Positions 1-7,658 are shown, numbered from the stretch's first letter. The stretch: DNA of 11,320 bases from JAQWUY01 sp049615605 (GCA_049615605.1 JBMZFW010000037.1:1-11320); one strand, 5' to 3'. Made by a program: numbers and translations. The notes: generated from the letters alone by a model not told the origin.

Positions 1-173
1 TTACCTTGGTCAACGCCTAAGTTACCACCCGAATAAAACAGTAAGAATTTACAAGCATAACTTGATGAATCAACATCACAGTTCGTGCCAAGAACTTCCA
101 CTAATTTATACAGCCCGAAAACAGTTGCGATAATAGTCGCAAGAATACCTGAAATTATGACCTTTTTATTCAT
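1..173 (-). CDS. Small membrane-anchored or secreted protein, partial (C-terminus beyond left edge)
   Basis: An open frame starts at ATG 173-171 and stays open to the window edge, giving 57 codons plus two bases; the stop lies outside. The protein begins MNKKVIISGILATIIATVFG. The positively charged start followed by about 16 hydrophobic residues suggests a signal peptide or a single N-terminal membrane anchor. The rest contains two cysteines (about residues 32 and 41) and a GG-rich turn, so a disulfide in an exported domain is possible. The start is supported by an AGGAA ribosome-binding sequence about 7 nt upstream and by a good promoter at 217-245. I do not recognise the family. It reads away from all other genes here, and its neighbours give no functional hint. 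Confidence 0.6.
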   Translation of the reverse strand, partial: MNKKVIISGILATIIATVFGLYKLVEVLGTNCDVDSSSYACKFLLFYSGGNLGVDQG

Positions 174-216
174 TATTATTCCTATTCATAAAAGATTGTT
201 GTGAATTTACATTGCC

Positions 217-245
217 ATTATATAGTATAAGTCAAGCTTTTACAA
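217..245 (-). promoter_or_regulatory. Sigma-70-type promoter of the partial left-edge gene
   Basis: On the minus strand TTGTAA (240-245) and a perfect TATAAT (217-222) are separated by 17 bp. Transcription would start near 210, leaving a leader of roughly 35 nt that contains the AGGAA ribosome-binding site. The spacer holds an AGTATA-type hexamer (224-229) like those upstream of fadE, possibly by chance. Confidence 0.55.
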
Positions 246-402
246 TGGATAAATGGCTATTTTTCAAAGATATTTACACTTTTTTTATAAACTGGAAAAT
301 GTACGACAACTTATGTTTTCTAAGGCATTGTAATAGCATAAAAAAAGATGTAATTACCTGTCGTAAAAATAAAAAGTACTAAAATTATACCTTTTTAAAT
401 TT
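246..402. other. Gene-free AT-rich spacer
   Basis: I see no open frame with a ribosome-binding site and no convincing terminator. The only structure found is a 7-bp inverted repeat, TACGACA (302-308) and TGTCGTA (359-365), with a 50-bp loop. It is too widely spaced to be called a terminator. Confidence 0.5.
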
Positions 403-455
403 GCCCTTGTAATGAACAGGTTAAAATCCACTATCCGTAAAATAAAAAAGGAACA
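403..455. repeat. 53-bp direct repeat, copy 1
   Basis: This segment matches 531-583 at 50 of 53 positions without gaps. The mismatches are at 411 (a versus g) and 436-437 (gt versus ac). It begins GCCCTTGT and ends AAAAAAGGAACA. In copy 2 this last part is the left arm of the tRNA terminator. Here the sequence beyond it differs: it contains AGTAAA-G-TTTACT (455-467) rather than the matching terminator arm. The two copies lie exactly 128 bp apart. Confidence 0.9.
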
Positions 456-482
456 GTAAAGTTTACTTTATTAAATATGCAA

Positions 483-530
483 GGTGCTGGCAGGATTTCG
501 CTCGTTTCACTCGCGGTTACTTCGGGCTTC
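483..530 (-). pseudogene. tRNA 3'-end-like remnant between the two 53-bp repeats
   Basis: Positions 489-498 (GGCAGGATTT) are identical to 618-627, the T-arm/acceptor end of the real tRNA, at an offset of 129 bp. On the minus strand the segment reads AAATCCTGCCAGCACC, which looks like the 3' T-stem and acceptor strand of a tRNA. The rest of the T-loop and the tRNA body are not recognisable. In their place is a sequence with GAGTGAAACGAGC and a GGGC-TTC-GCCC hairpin (524-534, shared with repeat copy 2). No CCA follows and no cloverleaf can be drawn. It may be the tail of a lost tandem tRNA gene or part of a genomic repeat that resembles one. Confidence 0.4.
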
Positions 531-583
531 GCCCTTGTGATGAACAGGTTAAAATCCACTATCCACAAAATAAAAAAGGAACA
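531..583. repeat. 53-bp direct repeat, copy 2
   Basis: This copy matches 403-455 with three substitutions. Its right end (573-583) forms one arm of the terminator hairpin of the initiator tRNA gene, so on the minus strand the repeat starts inside the terminator and runs downstream of it. Confidence 0.9.
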
Positions 584-604
584 ACATAAATGTTATTCCT
601 TTTT
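573..604 (-). terminator. Rho-independent terminator of the initiator tRNA
   Basis: On the minus strand a 14-bp stem (591-604 with 573-586) closes a four-base TTTA loop (590-587). It has one U-G wobble (595/582) and a GG/CC core. Its 3' arm runs into a T-rich tract. The wobble is a C-A mismatch on the plus strand, so the structure is better formed in minus-strand RNA, in agreement with the direction of the tRNA gene four bases upstream. Confidence 0.85.
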
Positions 605-607
605 CAT

Positions 608-684
<77 letters not shown>

Positions 685-697
685 ATAGAGTTCCTTC

Positions 698-726
698 TAT
701 ATAGGCAATTTTACTTTAAAAGTCAA
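698..726 (-). promoter_or_regulatory. Strong promoter of the initiator tRNA
   Basis: On the minus strand TTGACT (721-726) and TATATA (698-703) are separated by exactly 17 bp, with each box differing from consensus by one or two bases. Transcription would start about 7 bp before the mature 5' end, giving a short 5' leader for RNase P. The promoter sits in the 55-bp gap after the nitronate monooxygenase stop codon, so the tRNA does not depend on read-through. Confidence 0.85.
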
Positions 727-739
727 CCAATATTTACAA

Positions 740-1678
740 TTACGGGCGGGTAATTTTTTCAACTATTTTTGCAACGGGTAAAATCTTATCAACAAACTTA
801 ATTGAACGACCCGCACACCAGATGGCGTCATAGCTTGCGGAAAAGGCTGCTTTTTCCAAAGTATTCCACGAACGCAAGAAACGAATTGTTTTTAACATTC
901 GTTTTAACCACTTATTTTTATTTAATATTTTTTCAAGCCAATTTTCTTCCGTACCAATTTTTTGTACCGCAGGGGTATTAATAACCGTACACGGCGTACC
1001 CGATAATTTTGATGTGATTACAATATCTTTATCCGTGTAATCAATCATTGCTTGTTTGTATTTTTCATTTACCCCAGATTCTTTACTGGCAATAAATACC
1101 GTGCCAATTGACACCCCATCAGAACCGTTGTTCAAATGGTCTTGGTATGATTTGTAATCACCAATTCCGCCGGCTGATAACACAGGGATATTTACATTGG
1201 CTTTTAATATTTTTGTTAATTCTTTACTTGGAATATTTCCCAAGTGTCCGCCCGCATCACTTGATACACCAATCAATGCGTCCGCACCAAGTGTTTCACA
1301 TTTTTGTGCATATTCAATATTTGTCACATCACAAAACACCAAAACATTTTGCCTGTGTGCCATTTCAATTGTTTGTTTCGGATTACCTAATGAAGTAATA
1401 ATAAAATCACAACCATATTTTAATACAGTTTCAATTTGCCAGTCATAATTTGTATTTGATTTGTTAACAATTAAGTTAATACCAAACTTTATTTTTTGTG
1501 TTGTTAAGGTTTGCAATGCTTTTTCTAAATCATTTTGCGTTCTGAAATTATGTGCAGGTAAGCAACCGATAATTCCACTTTTATATGCGGAAATAATCAT
1601 ATCAACATTTGACACTAAAAACATTGGTGCCATTATAATTGGGTGCTTTATGTCCAGTACTTTATTCAAATAAGCCAT
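740..1678 (-). CDS. Nitronate monooxygenase-family FMN enzyme (2-nitropropane dioxygenase-like)
   Basis: This 312-aa protein has the TIM-barrel plan of the nitronate monooxygenase/FabK family. APM lies at residues 17-19 of the first strand. The family AGGH motif is at 142-145, with the His at 145 in the place of the usual active-site histidine. The phosphate-binding SAGGIGD motif (168-174) and IGTVFIAS (191-198) hold FMN. Family members oxidise alkyl nitronates or reduce quinones with NAD(P)H, and the related FabK reduces enoyl-ACP; the true substrate cannot be read from sequence. Length is near the family norm. The ATG at 1678-1676 is backed by AAGGAT about 7 nt upstream. It is divergent from the fadE operon and may share its control region, but a role in fatty-acid metabolism is only a guess. 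No terminator is visible before the tRNA promoter. Confidence 0.88.
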   Translation of the reverse strand: MAYLNKVLDIKHPIIMAPMFLVSNVDMIISAYKSGIIGCLPAHNFRTQNDLEKALQTLTTQKIKFGINLIVNKSNTNYDWQIETVLKYGCDFIITSLGNPKQTIEMAHRQNVLVFCDVTNIEYAQKCETLGADALIGVSSDAGGHLGNIPSKELTKILKANVNIPVLSAGGIGDYKSYQDHLNNGSDGVSIGTVFIASKESGVNEKYKQAMIDYTDKDIVITSKLSGTPCTVINTPAVQKIGTEENWLEKILNKNKWLKRMLKTIRFLRSWNTLEKAAFSASYDAIWCAGRSIKFVDKILPVAKIVEKITRP

Positions 1679-1707
1679 TAATGTATCCTTTATAAAAATG
1701 ATTTTTC

Positions 1708-1796
1708 TTGCCTTAGTATACGAATCAATATTATACTAAAATCCTAAAAATATCAAAAAAAAGTATATCAAAAATAAAAAATACTTAAAATATACT
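1708..1796. promoter_or_regulatory. Divergent promoter/operator region between nitronate monooxygenase and fadE
   Basis: A perfect 8+8 bp palindrome, TTAGTATA (1713-1720) and TATACTAA (1732-1739), has 11 bp between the arms, so half-site centres are 19 bp apart, near two helical turns. It overlaps candidate -10 boxes on both strands. On the plus strand these are TTGCCT (1708-1713), 18 bp, TATACT (1732-1737). On the minus strand they are TTGATA (1756-1751), a short 15-bp spacer, TATAAT (1735-1730). Two more half-sites follow: AGTATA at 1762-1767 and TATACT at 1791-1796. A repressor bound here could shut both directions. The surrounding sequence is very AT-rich, so some of these matches may be chance. 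Confidence 0.45.
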
Positions 1797-1815
1797 ATAA
1801 AACAGGAATAAAAAA

Positions 1816-4137
1816 ATGGATACGAATATAATATTTATAACAGTTGGAATAATAGTTGCGGTGCTGATTATCGCCCGATTAATTATTGGCAAAGTTTTAT
1901 TTAATGTTTTGAAAAAATCATTACCACCGATTTCTGATACAGAACGCGAAGCCATTGATGCGGGAACATTGTCATACGAACAAGGTATCTTTAAAGGCAA
2001 GCTTGATTGGGAACATTTATTAAATCGTCAAATTTCAAAATTAAGTGATGAAGAAATCGCATTCATTAATGGACCTGTAAAAGAATTATCAAACAAGTTA
2101 AATGATTTTGATGTGCGAAGCGAAAAAGATATTCCAGATTTTGCATGGAAGTTTTTAAAAGAAAAAGGCTTCTTTTCATTCATCGTACCAAAACAATATG
2201 GCGGGTTGGAATTTTCCGCCCAAGCATTAAGTTCAGTTGTATCAATACTTGGTTCAAATGCGGTTGCCTTGGCGGTAACGGTTATGGTGCCAAATTCATT
2301 GGGACCTGCAAAATTATTATTAAAGTTTGGTACAAAAAAACAAAAAGACGAATACTTACCAAAACTGGCAAGCGGGGAATATGTTCCGTGTTTTGCCTTA
2401 ACGGGAATTACCAGCGGTTCAGACGCCGCATCAATGCGTGATGTTGGTGTTATTAAAAAGGTTGGCGGTAAACTGGTAATTGAAGCAAACTTTTCAAAAC
2501 GCTATATTACCCTTGCCCCGATTGCCACATTAATTGGTCTTGCCATTGATGTGTATGACCCAGATGGATTATTGGGCAAAGATTATGAATATGTTGATAA
2601 AGAAACGAAACATGTTGGTATCAGCGTTGCCATGTTAAAACGCGATACGGACGGAATGGAAATTGGCAATCGTCATTTACCATTATCAACGGGCTTTATG
2701 AATGGTTCAATTCGTGGACGCAATGTAATTATTGAAATGGATCAAATTATCGGGGGACAAGATTACCTTGGTAAAGGTTGGATGATGTTAATGGCGTGTC
2801 TTGGTGTTGGGCGTTCTGTATCAATGCCTGCTGTATCAGCAGCGGGGATGAGCTATGCCACAATGTACACAATGTTATATGCAGGTATGCGTAAGCAATT
2901 TAATTTACCAATTGCCAAAATGGAAGGGGTAATGGAAAAACTTGCCGACAGTTTATATTTAACATTCATTAATGATTCAGCCCGCAACCTTGCCGCAACA
3001 ATGGTTGATGATGGGGAAAATCCAGCTGTTGCTTCGGCAATGATAAAGTATGCTTCAACCGAAGACATGCGAACGGTAATAAATAATTGTATGGATGTTC
3101 TTGCGGGCAAGGCAATTTGTGATGGACCGAATAACTTTATTCAATCATCATACCAAGGGGTGCCAGTTGCAATCACCGTTGAAGGTGCAAATATTTTAAC
3201 CCGTACACTTATTACATTTTCACAAGGGGCAATTCGTGCCCACCCATATTTATTTGCGGAAATTGAAGCACTGTATAATGAAGATGAAAAAAAAGGTCGC
3301 AAACAATTTAGCAATGTAATTATGAAACATATTTTCTTTACGGGAACAAATATACTTGGCAATTTCTTCCATAACTTTACCAATGGTATGTTTATTGGCA
3401 GTCCAAGTGGAACAAAAGCCCCAAGCAAATATTACCGAATGATAAACCAACAGGCAAAGCAATTCGCCCTGTTATCAGATGTGGTGTTGTTAACCTATGG
3501 CGGTGGGATTAAGGCAAAACAAATATTGTCTGGTCGTTGTGCCGATGTGTTAAAAAATATTTCTTATGCAATGGCAACACTTAAAAATTATGAAGACACA
3601 AACAATCAAGATTTATTACCATTACTTGATTATTCAATTAAAAGATTATGTTTTGAAAATTCACAAAATATGAAAGCAATAATTGAAAACATTCCAACAT
3701 TTGGCACGGGCTTCTTATTAAAATTCTTAATATTCCCATTGTCTATTTTTGGAATTGGTCTTGATAAACAACCATCGGATAAAACCGCAACAAAGGTTGT
3801 TAAAACGGTTTATAATAACTTTGACTTAACAAATGATATTTTCCGCATACCAACATTAAGTGGGGTGCTTGATGATATGGTTTCTGATTATAAATATTTA
3901 TTAGATGCGGAACCGATTTATAAAAAATTAAAACCATTTTTAAAGTCGGGCGAACTGTTATGTAATTATGAAAAAAATTGGGTTAGCGAAGCATTAAAAC
4001 AAAACTTAATTACAAATGCAGAAGCGGATATATTGAATAAGTGTGAAGCAATTTATTATAACCGAATGAATGTTGATGAATTTAGCAACGATGGCAACAC
4101 ACACATTAAAGATGTTGAAACAAACTTAACTGTATAA
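1816..4137 (+). CDS. fadE: Acyl-CoA dehydrogenase, FadE type
   Basis: This 773-aa enzyme catalyses the first step of beta-oxidation, acyl-CoA to trans-2-enoyl-CoA, with FAD; electrons normally pass to electron-transfer flavoprotein. Residues 4-25 form a hydrophobic membrane anchor, as in E. coli FadE (about 814 aa). PPISDTEREAIDAGT (37-51) is a FadE-specific signature. The acyl-CoA dehydrogenase core follows, with the FAD/substrate segment around 190-205 (CFALTGITSGSDA). TVEGANILTR (454-463) carries Glu456, which aligns with the catalytic base of the family. The remaining ~280 residues match the extra C-terminal domain of bacterial FadE. AGGAA lies 7 nt before the ATG. It is the first gene of an operon, 10 nt from the next start. 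The protein is slightly shorter than the enterobacterial one but shows no break. Confidence 0.95.
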   Translation: MDTNIIFITVGIIVAVLIIARLIIGKVLFNVLKKSLPPISDTEREAIDAGTLSYEQGIFKGKLDWEHLLNRQISKLSDEEIAFINGPVKELSNKLNDFDVRSEKDIPDFAWKFLKEKGFFSFIVPKQYGGLEFSAQALSSVVSILGSNAVALAVTVMVPNSLGPAKLLLKFGTKKQKDEYLPKLASGEYVPCFALTGITSGSDAASMRDVGVIKKVGGKLVIEANFSKRYITLAPIATLIGLAIDVYDPDGLLGKDYEYVDKETKHVGISVAMLKRDTDGMEIGNRHLPLSTGFMNGSIRGRNVIIEMDQIIGGQDYLGKGWMMLMACLGVGRSVSMPAVSAAGMSYATMYTMLYAGMRKQFNLPIAKMEGVMEKLADSLYLTFINDSARNLAATMVDDGENPAVASAMIKYASTEDMRTVINNCMDVLAGKAICDGPNNFIQSSYQGVPVAITVEGANILTRTLITFSQGAIRAHPYLFAEIEALYNEDEKKGRKQFSNVIMKHIFFTGTNILGNFFHNFTNGMFIGSPSGTKAPSKYYRMINQQAKQFALLSDVVLLTYGGGIKAKQILSGRCADVLKNISYAMATLKNYEDTNNQDLLPLLDYSIKRLCFENSQNMKAIIENIPTFGTGFLLKFLIFPLSIFGIGLDKQPSDKTATKVVKTVYNNFDLTNDIFRIPTLSGVLDDMVSDYKYLLDAEPIYKKLKPFLKSGELLCNYEKNWVSEALKQNLITNAEADILNKCEAIYYNRMNVDEFSNDGNTHIKDVETNLTV

Positions 4138-4147
4138 GGAAATTAAA

Positions 4148-6157
4148 ATGTCAAAAGACAAGTTAAATAAATTATCTTTAAAAAATTATAAACTTGAATG
4201 GGATGTGGAAAATATTCTGTGGGTTGTTATGGATAACAAAGACAAAAAAGAAAATACTTTGGATATGGAAACACTGTCTGAATTAAATGACATTTTGGAC
4301 TTTGCCAATGACAATGCAGATAACTTAATCGGTCTTGGATTCTTATCGGCAAAAAATAATTTTATTATGGGTGCGGATATTAATTCATTTGCCCACTTAA
4401 CGGATGAAAAACTTATTGGCGAATTACTTGATAATGCCCATTCGGTTTTTGACAAACTAGATAACTTAAAAATACCAACAGCTTGTGGTATTAACGGTTT
4501 TTGTTTAGGTGGTGGTTTGGAAACAGCCCTTGCATTTAAGTACCGTGTTGTTTTAAATGACACGGCAAATAAAAATAAATCAAGCATTGGTTTTCCAGAA
4601 GTAAAGCTGGGAATATATCCCGGCTTTGGCGGTACATTCCGTTCCGTATCACAGCTTGGTACAATTAACGCATTAACAATGATGTTAACATCAAAAAATT
4701 TAAAGCCATCACTGGCAAGGGTATTTGGGATTGCACATAAATTGGTTGATACCCGTTCTAAACTTCGTTGGGATATTCGCAAAAAATTATTAAAGGCAAA
4801 AGGGGTAATTAAACCAACCACTGCGGGCTTTGTGAAATCATTGCCGAATAACTTTTTATTAAGACCATTTGTATATAATAAGTTAAAAAAAGAACTTAAT
4901 AAAAAGGTTAATAAAAACCATTATCCAGCACCATATCGTTTACTGGATATTTGGAAAAAATCTGGTTCAAATTACAGCAAGATGCAAGACTTGGAAAAAT
5001 CAAACTTTGCAGAAATGATGATTTCACCAACCGCCCGAAACTTACAACGAATTTATCATATTTCAAATGCGATGAAAGGCTTGGCAAAGTCGGCAAAGAA
5101 AAAAACAATACGCAATATTCATATTATTGGTGCGGGAACAATGGGGGCGGATATTGCCATTCATTGTGCGGGCAAAGGATACCGCGTAACCATACAAGAT
5201 TTAAGCGAAGATATGCTTAATAAGGCACAGCAATCGGCAAAAAAATTCTTTAAAAAACGCTTAAAGAAACCACAACTAGTTGGCAGTGCAATGACAAGGT
5301 TTGTCCTTGATAAAGATGGCAACGGACTTGCCAGTGCCGATGTGGTTATTGAAGCAATTGTTGAAAACCTTGAAATCAAACAAAACTTATTTAAAGATGT
5401 GGAAAGCAAAGTTGCAAAAGACACAATCCTTGCCACAAATACATCGGCAATTCCATTGGAAAAAATTGCAGACGGTATGGTAAATAAAACCCGCCTTATT
5501 GGATTACATTTCTTTAATCCCGCCCATACTTTACCATTGGTGGAAGTTGTAAAATCGGACTTTGTTGATGAAGACTGTTTAAACCTTGGGGCAAAGTTTG
5601 TAAAAGATATTGGCAAGTTTCCATTGATTGTAAAATCAAGTCCGGGGTTCTTGGTTAACCGTGTTCTTTCCCCATATATTATGAAGGCATTACAATTGGA
5701 AAACGATGGTACTTATAACAAAGAAACAATTGATAAAGCCTGTCGTGAATTTGGAATGCCAATGGGTCCAGTTGAACTTGCCGATACGGTTGGTCTTGAT
5801 ATTATGGCGAATGTGGCAAGCGAACTTAAATTACCAATGCCAAAGGGTTCAAAAATTGATAATTTAATAACCGCGGGTAATCTTGGTCGTAAAACAGGAA
5901 GCGGATATTATGAATGGCAAAAGGGACGCCCTGTTAAAACGGGTTCAGTGGATAACAGCAAAGATTTAATGGAAATTGCCCATGAAATTATTTCACCATT
6001 ATGGTTGGAAGCAAAATTATGTCTTGATGAAAAAATAGTATGGGTGGATAACGAACAACAAAGTAGCGATTTAATTGATGGCGGTATTATTTTTGGTACT
6101 GGCTTTGCCCCACACTTAGGCGGTGCGTTAAATTATATGAAGACTTTAAAAGGTTAA
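4148..6157 (+). CDS. fadJ: Bifunctional enoyl-CoA hydratase / 3-hydroxyacyl-CoA dehydrogenase (FadJ/FadB type)
   Basis: This 669-aa fusion performs steps two and three of beta-oxidation. Residues 1-200 are a crotonase domain: oxyanion-loop GADINSF (75-81), GGGLE with Glu125, and PEVKLGIYPGFGG with Glu151, the two hydratase glutamates. Residues 322-500 are an NAD-binding dehydrogenase domain with GAGTMG (328-333), NTSAIP (431-436) and catalytic-type His454 in HFFNP. SPGFLVNR (498-505) opens the C-terminal 3-hydroxyacyl-CoA dehydrogenase domain, which ends with a second copy containing FGTGFAPHLGG (649-659). It is about 45 residues shorter than E. coli FadJ, mainly in linker segments, with no active-site loss. 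The ribosome-binding AAGGAA overlaps the upstream TAA stop. Its partner thiolase follows directly, as expected for the alpha-beta complex. FadJ rather than FadB is chosen from the FadI-like partner. Confidence 0.93.
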   Translation: MSKDKLNKLSLKNYKLEWDVENILWVVMDNKDKKENTLDMETLSELNDILDFANDNADNLIGLGFLSAKNNFIMGADINSFAHLTDEKLIGELLDNAHSVFDKLDNLKIPTACGINGFCLGGGLETALAFKYRVVLNDTANKNKSSIGFPEVKLGIYPGFGGTFRSVSQLGTINALTMMLTSKNLKPSLARVFGIAHKLVDTRSKLRWDIRKKLLKAKGVIKPTTAGFVKSLPNNFLLRPFVYNKLKKELNKKVNKNHYPAPYRLLDIWKKSGSNYSKMQDLEKSNFAEMMISPTARNLQRIYHISNAMKGLAKSAKKKTIRNIHIIGAGTMGADIAIHCAGKGYRVTIQDLSEDMLNKAQQSAKKFFKKRLKKPQLVGSAMTRFVLDKDGNGLASADVVIEAIVENLEIKQNLFKDVESKVAKDTILATNTSAIPLEKIADGMVNKTRLIGLHFFNPAHTLPLVEVVKSDFVDEDCLNLGAKFVKDIGKFPLIVKSSPGFLVNRVLSPYIMKALQLENDGTYNKETIDKACREFGMPMGPVELADTVGLDIMANVASELKLPMPKGSKIDNLITAGNLGRKTGSGYYEWQKGRPVKTGSVDNSKDLMEIAHEIISPLWLEAKLCLDEKIVWVDNEQQSSDLIDGGIIFGTGFAPHLGGALNYMKTLKG

Positions 6158-6167
6158 GGGATAAGTT

Positions 6168-7445
6168 ATGACAGAAATAAGAAAAGTAGCAATCGTATCA
6201 GCAAGCCGAACTGCATTTAGCAAAGGCTTTACTTCATACAAAGACAGTACTAGCAAAGATATGCTTATCGGTGCATTACAAGGGCTTGTTGATAAAGCGG
6301 ACTTATCAAACAAACAAATTGATGAAGTTGTCGGTGGTGCCGTATTAAACCAAGCGGGCGATTTTAACTTGGTAAGGGAAGCGGTTCTTGCAACAACATT
6401 ATCAAAATATACTTCGGCATATAATGTACAGCAAGCTTGCGGTACTTCATTACAAACCGCAGGTATCATTATGGCAAAGATTGCCTCTGGTCAAATTGAA
6501 AGCGGGATTGCTTGTGGAGTGGATTCTGTTTCAAAAGTTCCATTTTCAGCCAATCCAAAACTTGCCGACAGATTATTAAAATTATTTAGGTCAAAAACAT
6601 TCGGGCAAAAATTAAAATGCTTTAAAGGTTTTTCATTAAAAGAATTAATGCCACAACCTGTTGGTGTTGATGAACCGCAAACGGGTCTTTCAATGGGCGG
6701 TCATTGTGAATTGATGGCAAAAGAATGGGGCATTACAAGGGCGGAACAAGATGCCTTTGCAAAACGCAGTCACGACAACGCATCAAAGTCGGTTAAATCT
6801 GGTTTCCACAAAGATTTAATTGCACCATATATGGGAATTTATGATGACAACATCTTGCGTCATAATTTAGAAATGTCTGACTTGGAACGATTAAAGCCAG
6901 CATTTGATAAGAAAAACGGAACTATTACCGCGGGCAATGCAACCGCACTTACGGACGGGGCATCAGCTGTATTATTATGCAGTGAAGATTGGGCAAAGAA
7001 AAATGGCTTTGAAATAAAAGCAACTATTTCATTTGTTGCCCACGCGGCAAATGATTTTGTTGGTGGTGATGGCTTATTAATGGCACCGACAATTGCCGTT
7101 GATAAAGTGTTAAAACAATCGGGCTTATCATTCCAAGATTTTGACTTTTACGAATTTCATGAAGCCTTTGCCGCACAAACATTATGCTTTTTAAAAGCAA
7201 TGAATGACAAAGATTATAATAAGAAATTCTTTAACCGTGATTCAGTGCACGGAACCATTGATATGGACAAGGTAAATATACTTGGTTCATCACTTGCATA
7301 CGGACACCCATTCGCCGCAACAGGCGGTCGTATCTTGGGCGTGTGTGAAAAGCTTATAAGCGAAAATACGAATCTTAATCGTGGGCTAATTGCAATATGT
7401 ACTGCCGGTGGTATGGGCGTATCTGCAATTGTTGAGCGATATTAA
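6168..7445 (+). CDS. fadI: 3-ketoacyl-CoA thiolase (acetyl-CoA acyltransferase), FadI type
   Basis: This 425-aa thiolase cleaves 3-oxoacyl-CoA with CoA to acetyl-CoA and a shortened acyl-CoA. It shows the complete catalytic set: nucleophile Cys91 in NVQQACGTS, His331 in HEAFAAQ, His380 in AYGHPFAATGG, and Cys411 in CTAGGMG. Length and the HEAFAAQ motif fit FadI (436 aa in E. coli) better than FadA (about 387 aa). TTAAGGGAT before the ATG overlaps the fadJ stop, and the gap is 10 nt, so translation is probably coupled. It should form the beta subunit of the trifunctional complex with the preceding gene. Its last codons and stop lie inside one arm of a 17-bp inverted repeat (7432-7448). Confidence 0.94.
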   Translation: MTEIRKVAIVSASRTAFSKGFTSYKDSTSKDMLIGALQGLVDKADLSNKQIDEVVGGAVLNQAGDFNLVREAVLATTLSKYTSAYNVQQACGTSLQTAGIIMAKIASGQIESGIACGVDSVSKVPFSANPKLADRLLKLFRSKTFGQKLKCFKGFSLKELMPQPVGVDEPQTGLSMGGHCELMAKEWGITRAEQDAFAKRSHDNASKSVKSGFHKDLIAPYMGIYDDNILRHNLEMSDLERLKPAFDKKNGTITAGNATALTDGASAVLLCSEDWAKKNGFEIKATISFVAHAANDFVGGDGLLMAPTIAVDKVLKQSGLSFQDFDFYEFHEAFAAQTLCFLKAMNDKDYNKKFFNRDSVHGTIDMDKVNILGSSLAYGHPFAATGGRILGVCEKLISENTNLNRGLIAICTAGGMGVSAIVERY

Positions 7446-7538
7446 TTGATTATTATCTGCGCGAATTAACGGCTCATTTAGGTTTGCCTAAACTTCGCCA
7501 TTAATTCACTTGATTCTAATACAATTAATATCGCTCAA
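7432..7538. repeat. Nested inverted repeats over the fadI stop codon
   Basis: Three co-centred inverted repeats lie inside one another. The outer arms are TTGAGCGATATTAATTG (7432-7448) and its exact complement at 7522-7538, 17 bp each. The middle arms are GAATTAACGGC (7463-7473) and GCCATTAATTC (7497-7507), with one mismatch that becomes a G-U pair in minus-strand RNA. The innermost is TTTAGG-TTTG-CCTAAA (7477-7492). The whole can fold into one long, interrupted hairpin on either strand. It lies between convergent genes and could terminate or protect both messages. It lacks the T-tract of a classical terminator. Confidence 0.8.
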
Positions 7539-7610
7539 TGGGTTTGTCTAGCCGTCGCTCTTAAACCCTTGATACTATCCTAATTAATATTGCTAAAAGG
7601 GTTTGGCTAG
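7464..7610. repeat. Degenerate tandem units of about 59 bp in the fadI-fadD gap
   Basis: The block 7523-7551 recurs at 7582-7610 with 25 of 29 positions identical and a spacing of 59 bp. The similarity extends left to CTTGAT at 7509 and 7568. The shared core is AATTAATATYGCT followed by GGGTTTGKCTAG. A more decayed copy with GGTTTGCCTA is visible around 7464-7491. AAACCCTT (7563-7570) can pair either with GGGTTT at 7540-7545 or with AAGGGTTT at 7597-7604, giving two competing hairpins. Positions 7611-7658, up to the fadD stop, hold nothing I can identify. Confidence 0.7.
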
Positions 7611-7658
7611 TACAAAGTAATCTAACATTTCTTTTTACAGATAATTAACTAGTAAAAT

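Noticed and set aside
302..365. TACGACA/TGTCGTA inverted repeat as an operator or terminator
   Set aside because: Seven-base arms with a 50-base loop are expected by chance in sequence of this length, and the nearest promoter is more than 50 bp away.
403..583. Two direct repeats as a minimal CRISPR array
   Set aside because: Only two copies of 53 bp are present, the 75-bp interval contains a tRNA-like end rather than a spacer, and no cas gene is in the window.
4186..4821. A 211-codon open frame on the minus strand inside fadJ
   Set aside because: It is antisense to the conserved crotonase domain, has no ribosome-binding site or recognisable motif, and its composition is explained by the codon pattern of the real gene.
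5161..5616. A 151-codon open frame on the minus strand inside fadJ
   Set aside because: It is the shadow of the NAD-binding domain; the plus strand carries clear catalytic motifs here and the minus frame has none.
7477..7510. TTTAGG-TTTG-CCTAAA hairpin as a classical rho-independent terminator of fadI
   Set aside because: The stem is A-T rich and no run of T residues follows on the plus strand, so I call it only part of the larger inverted-repeat structure.
7446..7658. The 59-bp tandem units as integron attC sites
   Set aside because: The conserved RYYYAAC/GTTRRRY end sites are not present in the required order, and no integrase or cassette genes are nearby.
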